Assembly (NCBI GenBank): GCA_002863085.1
Contig: PKDT01000009.1
Location: 1 to 45,559, forward strand
Direction: 5' to 3'
Length of the DNA: 45,559 bases
From: Flavobacteriales bacterium
Lineage (GTDB): Bacteria > Bacteroidota > Bacteroidia > Flavobacteriales > TMED113
Both the position numbers and the translations under genes were made by a program. How positions within the stretch are numbered: position 1 is the first letter of the stretch; each line of letters begins with the position of its first letter. Positions 1-7,981 of this stretch are shown piece after piece. The notes below the pieces were generated by a model, which saw only the letters and a list, made by a program, of their open reading frames with translations, was not told where the DNA came from and did no database searches.

Positions 1-497
1 GAATTCCTGTATCCAAATTTACATTTTGATTTATTAAAGTATTCTAATTTTCCAGTCTCTAAATTAACAGCAGAAAGACCTATAAACACATCTTTTATTT
101 CAACCCCATACGCACCGATATTTTGTATTGGAGCAGCACCAACACTTCCAGGAATTAATGAAAGATTTTCTATCCCATATAGATTTCTTTTCGTTGTCCA
201 CTCAACCAGATTATCCCATTCTTCTCCTGCTCCAACTTCAATAATCAATTCATTTTTTTTATCACTTAAAACTTGGATACCTGTAATTTTATTGTGGATA
301 ATCAGACCATTGAAATTTCTAGTAAACAAAATATTACTACCTCCTCCAATAACCATAATTTTTTGCTTTTTAAAAAAATCATCATCCAAGATTTCAGAAA
401 TTTCATTAACACTTCTAACCCCGACGAAATAATCAGATTTTACATTTATTTTGAAAGTATTGTATTTAATTAATGATTTAGAATTTACTATATTCAT
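1..497 (-). CDS. murB: UDP-N-acetylenolpyruvoylglucosamine reductase, C-terminus cut by window edge
   Basis: MurB reduces UDP-GlcNAc-enolpyruvate to UDP-MurNAc with FAD and NADPH in the cytoplasm, an early step of peptidoglycan synthesis. I translated the minus strand from the ATG at 495-497. The open frame runs to base 1, giving about 165 residues of a protein normally near 300-340. Visible are the FAD-binding stretch VIGGGSNILF at about residue 49 and the family motif PGSVGAAPIQNIGAYGVEIK at about 116. The reading ends in FGYRN, where MurB proteins have FGYR(D/N)S. The catalytic serine region and the C-terminal domain lie outside the window. The gene is divergent from the glycosyltransferase at 555 across 57 bases. 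The identification is firm; only the N-terminal FAD domain can be checked. Confidence 0.93.
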   Translation of the reverse strand, partial: MNIVNSKSLIKYNTFKINVKSDYFVGVRSVNEISEILDDDFFKKQKIMVIGGGSNILFTRNFNGLIIHNKITGIQVLSDKKNELIIEVGAGEEWDNLVEWTTKRNLYGIENLSLIPGSVGAAPIQNIGAYGVEIKDVFIGLSAVNLETGKLEYFNKSKCKFGYRN

Positions 498-554
498 GTT
501 GCTAATATAATTCCTTTGAGTAATAAAAATTAAATTTTTTAATGTCTAAATAAA

Positions 555-1634
555 TTGAAAAAAATAATTATTTCTGTAACCAATGATTTATCAACAGACC
601 AAAGGGTCAACAAAGTTGCAACAAGTTTGTCAAAAATTGGGCTTTCTGTATTGCTTGTTGGAATACATAGTAACAAATCCTTTGATGATCAATTTAAGAT
701 TAAAAGGTTTAAATTATTTAATAAAAAAGGATTTTTTTTCTATTTAGAGTATAATATAAAATTATTTTTTTTTCTTATAAACAGTGATTTTAATATTCTG
801 TTATCAAATGATGCGGATACAATTGTTCCAAATTTATTAGTCTCAAAAATAAAAAACAAACCACTAGTGTATGATAGTCATGAGTTATTTAGTGAAGTGC
901 CAGAGTTAATTAGCAGACCTGTAATAAAAAAGGTTTGGAAAATGGTTGAATATATTTGTTTGCCTAAATTAAATTTTTCCTATACCGTGAGTGATAGTAT
1001 AGCTGATTATTATAAAACAAATCATGGAATTCAAATGAGTGTAATTAGAAACTTTCCATTGATAAAGCCAGTTTCAAACAATAAACAACCAAATAAAAGA
1101 AAAATAATTATATATCAAGGTGCTGTCAACAAAGACAGGGGAATCGAGCTAATGATTTTGTCAATGAGCTATGTTGACGCAACTCTAATAATTGTTGGTA
1201 ACGGAGACGAAATTAATCGTCTAAAAGACTTAGCAAAAGAAAATAATCTTGAAGATAAGGTTAGTTTCATAGGACATGTTAATTTTAATAAGCTTCACGA
1301 AATAACTCAAAATGCAGATTTAGGATTATCTTTTGAAGAAGATAGTTGTTTAGCTTATCGATATTCACTTCCTAATAAAATTTTTGACTACATAAACGCT
1401 GAAATTCCTGTGCTTGTTAGTAATTTACCCGAGTACAAAAAAATTCTTAACAGATATAATTTTTGTAACATTTTAATTTCCAGAAATCCAAAAGTTGTTG
1501 CCTCTCAGATTAACAAGATTTTAGCAAAAGATAAAATTCAATATGCAAATGAGATAAAAAAAGCAAAAAGAAAATTTTGTTGGGATTCGGAGGAATTAAA
1601 CCTTTTTAAGCTTTTTGAAAAAATTTCTTTTTAA
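555..1634 (+). CDS. GT4-like (GT-B) glycosyltransferase, TTG start
   Basis: This probably transfers a sugar from a nucleotide sugar onto a surface glycan or lipid. The 359-residue protein opens with MKKIIISVTNDLSTDQRVNK, a typical N-terminus of Bacteroidota group 1 glycosyltransferases. It has a GT-B C-terminal half: IYQGAVNKDRGIELMI at about residue 192, IIVGNGDEINRLK at about 213, and the donor-site region around FEEDSCLAYRYSLPNKIFDY at about 262-281, with an acidic pair and the following LPNKIFDY. The start is TTG at 555, because the only nearby ATG (542) opens a three-codon frame ending at 553. The 3' end overlaps the convergent GT2 gene by 29 bases. The substrate cannot be told from sequence; O-antigen or capsule assembly is an inference from family and neighbours. 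Confidence 0.85.
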   Translation: MKKIIISVTNDLSTDQRVNKVATSLSKIGLSVLLVGIHSNKSFDDQFKIKRFKLFNKKGFFFYLEYNIKLFFFLINSDFNILLSNDADTIVPNLLVSKIKNKPLVYDSHELFSEVPELISRPVIKKVWKMVEYICLPKLNFSYTVSDSIADYYKTNHGIQMSVIRNFPLIKPVSNNKQPNKRKIIIYQGAVNKDRGIELMILSMSYVDATLIIVGNGDEINRLKDLAKENNLEDKVSFIGHVNFNKLHEITQNADLGLSFEEDSCLAYRYSLPNKIFDYINAEIPVLVSNLPEYKKILNRYNFCNILISRNPKVVASQINKILAKDKIQYANEIKKAKRKFCWDSEELNLFKLFEKISF

Positions 1635-2481
1635 TTGTAAAAAGAAAACCCAATTTGTAAAATTGTAGCAAAATTAAATTAGGTTTATTAGAATTTAAAT
1701 TTTTAAGAATATGAGGTTTTAAAAATTTAAATGCGATTAATATAAAAGACTGAAATACGTTTAACTTATTAAACCAGACCAAGATTCTTATTTTGTCTTC
1801 GATGATTTTTTGATTTTCGTAAATCAAAAGATTTTCTAGGCTTGCTTCGCAATCAGCGATGAATTTTGAATTTTTTTTTAAGCCAATGTGATAAAGAGGA
1901 TTATCGATGTATTCAAAGTTGTAGTTACTTTCTAATTGAAAAATCAAGTCCTCGTATCCATATTTAGTTATCTTTTCATTAAATTTTTTTTCTAGTAAAA
2001 GATTTTTTTTTATGAGAAAATGGTGTGAAGAAAAATGTTTTATTTTTTTTTTGCTTTCTATTTTTTTACCATAATTCTCATGTAGTGAAAACTCACAATT
2101 ATTGCTTGTTTTGTATAGTGTTTGACCATAAAAAACAGTTTTATTTTTATTCTTATTTGCTTCGATTAAGTAATTTTCTATAAAATTGTCATCAACAATT
2201 TCGGAGTCACAATCGATGAACAAAAGCCATTCAAAATTTGCAGATTTAGCTAATTTGTTTCTTACTGCTGATCTACCAATATTTTTATTTAAAATAGAGT
2301 AGTGTGCGTTTTCAATTTGTTCTATTTTAAAATTTTTAAAAAGTTTTTTTGAACCATCTTCAATACAAATGATTTCAAAATTATTTAGTGATTTACTTTT
2401 TATACAAAGCTGGTTTAAATCATTTACTAATTTTAATAGATTCCAATTATGGCATGGTATAAGGATAGATAAATTAATCAT
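1606..2481 (-). CDS. GT2-family glycosyltransferase
   Basis: A 291-residue GT-A fold glycosyltransferase. It begins with [19 protein letters not shown], followed by IICIEDGS at about residue 37 (nucleotide-binding aspartate) and the DxD-type motif LLFIDCDSEI at about residue 86. The motif YGYEDLIFQLE at about 174 carries the catalytic-base ED pair seen in many GT2 enzymes. There is no obvious membrane segment, so it probably acts at the inner face of the membrane. Its ATG overlaps the TGA of ftsE in an ATGA arrangement at 2478-2481, so translation is probably coupled to ftsE. Its 3' end overlaps the convergent GT4 gene. The acceptor and sugar are unknown. Confidence 0.85.
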   Translation of the reverse strand: MINLSILIPCHNWNLLKLVNDLNQLCIKSKSLNNFEIICIEDGSKKLFKNFKIEQIENAHYSILNKNIGRSAVRNKLAKSANFEWLLFIDCDSEIVDDNFIENYLIEANKNKNKTVFYGQTLYKTSNNCEFSLHENYGKKIESKKKIKHFSSHHFLIKKNLLLEKKFNEKITKYGYEDLIFQLESNYNFEYIDNPLYHIGLKKNSKFIADCEASLENLLIYENQKIIEDKIRILVWFNKLNVFQSFILIAFKFLKPHILKNLNSNKPNLILLQFYKLGFLFTIKKKFFQKA

Positions 2482-3152
2482 CGTTCAAAAACAATATTTT
2501 TATCACATACAATTGTTCTGTTGGGGAATCTATCCATTAGATATTGATCATGAGATGCCATGAGAACTGTTTTTCTTGAAGTTATATCTTTAAGAAGCTC
2601 TATAATCTCAACAGACGTTTGAGGATCTAAATTACCAGTTGGTTCGTCAGCTAATATTAGCTCAGGATTATTTAACAAAGCTCGAGCAATTGATATTCTT
2701 TGTTGTTCACCACCAGAAAGCTGGTGAGGTTTTTTGTGTTTTTTTGTTGACATATTGACAAGATCAAGAACTTCATCAATACGCTTGGTAATACTTTTTG
2801 ACTTTTTCCAATCAGTTGCTTCAAGTACAAATTTTAAATTTTGAAAAACATTTCTGTCTTCAAGTAATTGAAAGTCTTGAAATATTATACCCATTCTTCT
2901 TCTAAGAAATGGTATTTCAGATTCTTTAAGCTTTTTGAGATTAAAACCTACAATTTGTGCATTACCTTGTTTTAAATTTAAATCACCATAAAGTGTTTTT
3001 AAAAGACTGCTTTTACCCGATCCTGTTCTTCCAATTAAATAAACGAATTCGCCTTTCGATATTTCAAAAGTAACATCCTTAAGTACAAGGTGATTATTTT
3101 GATAAATCTGTGCTTTTTCTAAAGAGATAGTTGGTTTTGTTTTATCAAACAT
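2478..3152 (-). CDS. ftsE: cell-division ABC transporter ATP-binding protein FtsE
   Basis: FtsE is the ATPase partner of FtsX; the pair controls peptidoglycan hydrolases at the division septum. The 224-residue protein has a complete ABC domain: Walker [10 protein letters not shown] at about residues 41-49, a Q-loop in [10 protein letters not shown] at about 89-98, signature LSGGEQQR at about 144, Walker [13 protein letters not shown] at about 164, and an H-loop in MASHD near 199. LolD and MacB ATPases are close relatives, but the short length and N-terminal pattern fit FtsE. FtsX is not adjacent, which is common in Bacteroidota. The gene is divergent from the TPR gene and forms an ATGA overlap with the downstream glycosyltransferase. 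Confidence 0.85.
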   Translation of the reverse strand: MFDKTKPTISLEKAQIYQNNHLVLKDVTFEISKGEFVYLIGRTGSGKSSLLKTLYGDLNLKQGNAQIVGFNLKKLKESEIPFLRRRMGIIFQDFQLLEDRNVFQNLKFVLEATDWKKSKSITKRIDEVLDLVNMSTKKHKKPHQLSGGEQQRISIARALLNNPELILADEPTGNLDPQTSVEIIELLKDITSRKTVLMASHDQYLMDRFPNRTIVCDKNIVFER

Positions 3153-3275
3153 TTATTAAAAATTATGTTGTTCTACCAAATCCACATTAATATACAAAAA
3201 ATAAATGTTAATTATTTTGTGAAATATTTAATCAATTTACGTGTTATTGTATTAATAATAAATTTATGTTTACGT

Positions 3276-6245
3276 ATGCATAATTTGGCTTTTATTATTT
3301 TTTTTATTGTATTTGGACTCTCTGCTCAGGATTCAAATACACTCTATACTAAAGCCATTTCCTGTTATAACAATCAGGATTATAATTGCTCAAAAAAATA
3401 TCTAGAATCTTGTATGAATACAAATGTGTTACAAAAAGATTTTCAAATGGATTATGTTCATTATTATTATTTTTTATCATCATTAAAATTATACAACCCT
3501 AATACAGAGTTTTTATTCAAAAAGTTTTTAAAAGAATTTCCACTAAGTTCTAAAAAAACTGATTTGATAATAAATATGGCCAGTTTTTATTTTGAAAAGA
3601 AGAAATTTAGTAATGTCGTAGATTTATTGGAGGAAGTTAATTTATATAAGGTTCCAAAATCAATTCGAAATAGTGTTTTTTTTCAACTTGGGTATAGTGC
3701 ATTTTCAGTTGAGAAGTTTGATTTAGCAAAAAATTCATTTTTTGAAATAATAAACTCTAATGATTCAGTGCATATTGAAGATGCAATTTTTTACAATGCA
3801 ATAATATTTGAGAAAGAAAACAATTATGATGATGCATTAGTAAATCTAGAGTCTTTAGTTGAATCAGAAGGTTACCAGTCAGAGGCGGTTTATCAAAAAA
3901 GTAAGATACTATATAATAATAATCAATATTCTGAATTAGTAAATTTTTTAGAACCGATAATTGATATTGTAAAAAAAAATCATTTTGAGTCTCTCATTCT
4001 TTTTCTTGCAAAATCTTATTTTCACTTAAATGACTATGATAAATGTATTGTTTATTACGATAGTTATAGATCACTAGTAAAAGAAGTGAGTATTCAGCAA
4101 ATTTATCAAATAGGAGTATCTTATTATAAAAAGGGTTTATATGGTTTTGCGGTTGATAACTTAAACAAAATAACAGATTCAGCCAGTGAGAAAATTAACC
4201 AATATGTTAATTATTACTTAGCTGATAGTTACAAAAAAATTGGCGATATTAACTCTGCAATTAATGCATTTATGTCAGCTTCATTAATGGATCATGACAA
4301 GGAAATAAAACATGATTCGTACTTCAATTATATTTTGCTTAGCTATGAACATCAAACAAATCAATCTGGTTTAATTTTCCACATTAATGAATTCATTAAG
4401 TTATACCCGAATTCTAAACATGTTGACGAATTAGTATCTTGTTTAGCTAATATTCATCTAAATAGTTTGGACTACGATCTTGCAATCAATGTTCTGCAAA
4501 ATAATAATTTAAAAAATTATGATAATCTTAAACAATTTCAAAAAGTTTGTTTTTTCAAAGCAGTACAATTATTTAATGATGCGGAGCACCAGTCAGCCGA
4601 AATTTACTTCAAAAAATCAATCGAGACGGACATTAAAAATGATCTGTGGTTTAAAGCTAACTTTTGGTCAGCTGAAAACTATTTTGAACTAGATATTTAT
4701 AACAAAGCAATTAATTCATATAATTTATCAAAAGAATATCCTGAATTTGCCTTTGAAAGCTTATACGGCATGGGCTATGCATATCTAAAAATAAATCAGC
4801 AAACAAATTCGATAAACAATTTTTTAGATGCCGTGGAGTTAACAGATAACAAAAGGTATATCCACGATATATATGCCAGAGTTGGTGACAATTTTTTTGA
4901 ACTTGGTAATTATGATTCCGCATCTGATTTTTATACCAAATCAATCAAAATTGGTGGAATTCAATCAGAATATTTGATTTTCAGAAAGGCGATTTCTTTA
5001 ATGCTTAGAGAAAAATATGACATGGCAATTAAGTCCTTGAACTTATTAATTAGTGACTATCCACAATCAAATTTTATAGATGAAGCTATCTTTAAGCTAG
5101 GAGAAATTTATATTATAACCAAAAATTTTGATCTAGCAATTTCATCCTTTGAAAAAATAATTAATGAATTTCAGAATAGTAATTTTTACGCAAGTTCTAA
5201 GCTCAAGTTAGGCTTAGTTTATTATATGAAGAACAATGATGAAAAATCAATCAATATTCTTGAAAAATTATTAATTGAGTTTCCAAACTCTCTTATTTCA
5301 GAGGAGTCTTTGATCATTCTTAAAAATATATATAGTGATAGGGGAGAGCTGAATAAGTTTTTAGATCTTATAAAAAATTTAAATCATGATTATTCAAAAT
5401 CAGAGCTAGACTCGACAACTTTTTTATCTGCTGAATTACAGTTTCTAAAATCGAATTATGTGAATTCAAAGGCTGCCTTCAAAAATTATTTAGATTATTA
5501 TCCAGATGGATTATTTATATTAGAAGCTAACTATTATTTATACAGAACATACAAGGAGCTAGATGAATTCAGTGAGGCATTAAATCATCTTGATTATATT
5601 GTTAGTAAGAGTGAAAATAAGTACACTGAGGAAAGTTATAGTTCTTTGGCAGAAATATCCTTCTCATTAGAAAAATATATTTCCTCTGAAAAATATTTCG
5701 AAAAATTATTAAATGTTTCAAAAACAATTGACATAAAACAAAAAGCTTTACTAGGTTTAATTGAATCAAAGTTTAAACTCTATAAGTATCAGGAAATAAT
5801 AATGACTATTGACAATTATTATAAAGATGAGATTTTCTCAGGAAAAGATTTCAAAAGACTAAAATATATTGAAGCAGTTTCCCTCTACAAAGTTGGTAGT
5901 GATAAAAAGGCATTAATTAAGTTCAAATGGCTTAAAAATAATAGTGATGGTTCCTTGAAGGCCGAGTCATATTACAATTTGGCTTTAATTAGCTATAATT
6001 TAGGTAAGTATGATGAGTCTCAAAAGTTTGTATTTAATCTTATCAATGAGTTACCAAGTTACAAAAAATGGGTAAACAATTCGCTTCTCGTTTTATCCAA
6101 ATGTTATTTTAAAAAAGGTGACATATTTCAGTCTCGACACGTCTTAGATGAGCTTAAAAATAAAACAGATGATACTTTTTTGCTTGATGAAATTGATTCA
6201 CTTTTGCGTAACTTTGATAATGAGGGTTCAGATACGATAAAATAG
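3276..6245 (+). CDS. large secreted/periplasmic tetratricopeptide-repeat protein
   Basis: A protein of about 989 residues made almost wholly of TPR helices, for example the pairs SNFIDEAIFKLGEIYIITKN and SEALNHLDYIVSKSE. I start it at the ATG at 3276, because this gives a clean signal peptide, MHNLAFIIFFIVFGLSAQ, ending just before the TPR part. The frame is open upstream to an ATG at 3165, but that extension is not signal-like. TPR arrays serve as protein-binding scaffolds; the partner here is unknown. The gene lies 5 bases before a predicted outer-membrane barrel gene with which it is surely co-transcribed. That pairing suggests an envelope complex. No catalytic domain is visible. Confidence 0.85.
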   Translation: MHNLAFIIFFIVFGLSAQDSNTLYTKAISCYNNQDYNCSKKYLESCMNTNVLQKDFQMDYVHYYYFLSSLKLYNPNTEFLFKKFLKEFPLSSKKTDLIINMASFYFEKKKFSNVVDLLEEVNLYKVPKSIRNSVFFQLGYSAFSVEKFDLAKNSFFEIINSNDSVHIEDAIFYNAIIFEKENNYDDALVNLESLVESEGYQSEAVYQKSKILYNNNQYSELVNFLEPIIDIVKKNHFESLILFLAKSYFHLNDYDKCIVYYDSYRSLVKEVSIQQIYQIGVSYYKKGLYGFAVDNLNKITDSASEKINQYVNYYLADSYKKIGDINSAINAFMSASLMDHDKEIKHDSYFNYILLSYEHQTNQSGLIFHINEFIKLYPNSKHVDELVSCLANIHLNSLDYDLAINVLQNNNLKNYDNLKQFQKVCFFKAVQLFNDAEHQSAEIYFKKSIETDIKNDLWFKANFWSAENYFELDIYNKAINSYNLSKEYPEFAFESLYGMGYAYLKINQQTNSINNFLDAVELTDNKRYIHDIYARVGDNFFELGNYDSASDFYTKSIKIGGIQSEYLIFRKAISLMLREKYDMAIKSLNLLISDYPQSNFIDEAIFKLGEIYIITKNFDLAISSFEKIINEFQNSNFYASSKLKLGLVYYMKNNDEKSINILEKLLIEFPNSLISEESLIILKNIYSDRGELNKFLDLIKNLNHDYSKSELDSTTFLSAELQFLKSNYVNSKAAFKNYLDYYPDGLFILEANYYLYRTYKELDEFSEALNHLDYIVSKSENKYTEESYSSLAEISFSLEKYISSEKYFEKLLNVSKTIDIKQKALLGLIESKFKLYKYQEIIMTIDNYYKDEIFSGKDFKRLKYIEAVSLYKVGSDKKALIKFKWLKNNSDGSLKAESYYNLALISYNLGKYDESQKFVFNLINELPSYKKWVNNSLLVLSKCYFKKGDIFQSRHVLDELKNKTDDTFLLDEIDSLLRNFDNEGSDTIK

Positions 6246-6250
6246 ATGTT

Positions 6251-7906
6251 ATGAGATTATTTTTTATTTTTATTTTCTTTGTTTTTACCACTTCTTTGTT
6301 TTCTCAAAACGAAAAACTCAGAACTGAAACCATCAATGTTTTCAAAGAATATAATGCACTAACTCCGGATTTTAAAAAAATAAGTGAACAGCCTATTTAT
6401 GATGACTCACTCAAATCTGTAATAAAAACTGACAGAAAAATAATGGAGTATCAATTTTCTCAGAAAGAAAAAATTATTTTTAAGTCTCATCCTAAATTTA
6501 TTCAAGATAATTCAAGAAGCATAAAACCTAGAAATATTCTTTTAGAATTGGGTTCAAATAATTATACTAAATCTAAATTTCATTATTCAAATGGATTGTC
6601 TTTACAACATAACTCTGGAATCTTACTAAATTTTAAAAAACATAATCATAACATTTTTAGTAATGAATTTCTCAAAAGAAACGGTGAAAAAAAATATCAC
6701 GGGAGAATTTACACAACAAGATTCTTAAAAGGCAGGACTATAAATGCTTCATTTCAACTAGAAAACTTAAATGCGCTGTACTGGGGAGGTTTAGACTCTA
6801 TTCAAATAAACAAAATTCACGAGCTTAAATGTGGTAATTTAGGTTTAGATTTAAATCTTGATCAATTTTCTTCTGAAAGTTTGCTAAAAAATGCAAAACT
6901 TGGAATTAATCGGTTTTTCTTAAACAGTTCTAGAAACGATTTTTTATTAGAAAACTCTCTTATATTTGAATTAGAAAAAGCTTTGAAAACTTACAATCTT
7001 GTTATTGAAAATAACTACTCATCTTCTGAGATTAATTTAACTCAAACAATCAATTCAATTAATGATTTAAGTCAATCATTTGATATTTTTATTAATTCAA
7101 AATTTTCAGTATCGTTTCAAAAGGAAAATAGCTACGATTTTGGATTTAATCTTAGTTACATTGAAAGAGATAAAAACAATGAACAAAACTTAATTTTATT
7201 TCCAAAATTTCATTTTTCAAGTGATAAGAGTTTTCAGAAATTTGGTTTATTAATAAATAATGAAATTGACTTCAATAATATTTTGAAAATTTTTGGAGAT
7301 CACCCACAAATTAATCCAAATTTTGAAAATTCTTTCACTAAAAATTATTATTCAAAGATTTATCATTTAGCTAAATTTGGAGAGTCCATAACATTTTACA
7401 ACAGACTCAGCTACAATTTCATTAGGGATTACATAGTTTTAGACTTACAAGTCAATGATCTGATGGGCTATTCATCAGCCAGACTGGTCGACCTTAATGG
7501 TTTAAATTTTGAGTCAAACTTATCATGGTCACTGACATCTGCAGAGCTTTTATTTAATTTATCATTGAATTCTTTCAAATCAAAAAATTATGAATCCAAA
7601 AATTTTATTCCAAATAAAATAAGCACGACTTTTAATGCCAATTTTTTTAAGGATTTAAGTTTTATGTTTGAGCTTTATCATGTTGGCCCCAGGGATATCC
7701 TTGATTTAGATAATAATACCAACCAATTAAACCATAAAACAATAAATGCATATACCAGTTCAAATATTTGTTTTAGTTATGATTACGACGAATTTACATT
7801 TTCATTAAGTTTTATCAATTTAGCTAATCAAACTTACAATTTTCACGAAGGTTTTTACAACGATGACGGCTTCAAATACAGATTTGGGGTTTATTATAAT
7901 TTTTAA
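6251..7906 (+). CDS. predicted outer-membrane beta-barrel protein
   Basis: A 551-residue protein with a signal peptide, MRLFFIFIFFVFTTSLFSQ, then about 90 residues of mixed charge, then a long region of alternating hydrophobic and polar strands rich in Asn, Ser, Phe and Tyr. It ends in RFGVYYNF, with the terminal phenylalanine typical of outer-membrane barrels recognised by the BAM complex. It resembles the barrel part of TonB-dependent receptors, but I cannot recognise a plug domain or TonB box. It starts 5 bases after the TPR gene and is likely its functional partner. A substrate cannot be named. The barrel assignment is moderately strong; a receptor role is only one possibility. Confidence 0.75.
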   Translation: MRLFFIFIFFVFTTSLFSQNEKLRTETINVFKEYNALTPDFKKISEQPIYDDSLKSVIKTDRKIMEYQFSQKEKIIFKSHPKFIQDNSRSIKPRNILLELGSNNYTKSKFHYSNGLSLQHNSGILLNFKKHNHNIFSNEFLKRNGEKKYHGRIYTTRFLKGRTINASFQLENLNALYWGGLDSIQINKIHELKCGNLGLDLNLDQFSSESLLKNAKLGINRFFLNSSRNDFLLENSLIFELEKALKTYNLVIENNYSSSEINLTQTINSINDLSQSFDIFINSKFSVSFQKENSYDFGFNLSYIERDKNNEQNLILFPKFHFSSDKSFQKFGLLINNEIDFNNILKIFGDHPQINPNFENSFTKNYYSKIYHLAKFGESITFYNRLSYNFIRDYIVLDLQVNDLMGYSSARLVDLNGLNFESNLSWSLTSAELLFNLSLNSFKSKNYESKNFIPNKISTTFNANFFKDLSFMFELYHVGPRDILDLDNNTNQLNHKTINAYTSSNICFSYDYDEFTFSLSFINLANQTYNFHEGFYNDDGFKYRFGVYYNF

Positions 7907-7927
7907 TAAAATTCCCATAATTTATAA

Positions 7928-7956
7928 TTGTATTTTAGATTTATTTATTATATTTA
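7928..7956 (+). promoter_or_regulatory. candidate promoter of gyrB
   Basis: TTG at 7928-7930, an 18-base spacer, then TATATTTA at 7949-7956. This matches the Bacteroidota -33 TTG / -7 TAnnTTTG pattern except for the last base. It lies 25 bases before the gyrB ATG. The surrounding DNA is AT-rich, so chance matches are possible. Confidence 0.4.
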
Positions 7957-7981
7957 TTAGACTAAGATATATGATTTAATT

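Noticed and set aside
273-473. 66-codon plus-strand frame near the start
   Set aside because: It lies inside murB on the opposite strand and has no recognisable motif.
3165-3275. In-frame 37-codon N-terminal extension of the TPR protein
   Set aside because: The extension is not signal-like, while the ATG at 3276 gives a proper signal peptide; the extension falls in the divergent promoter region.
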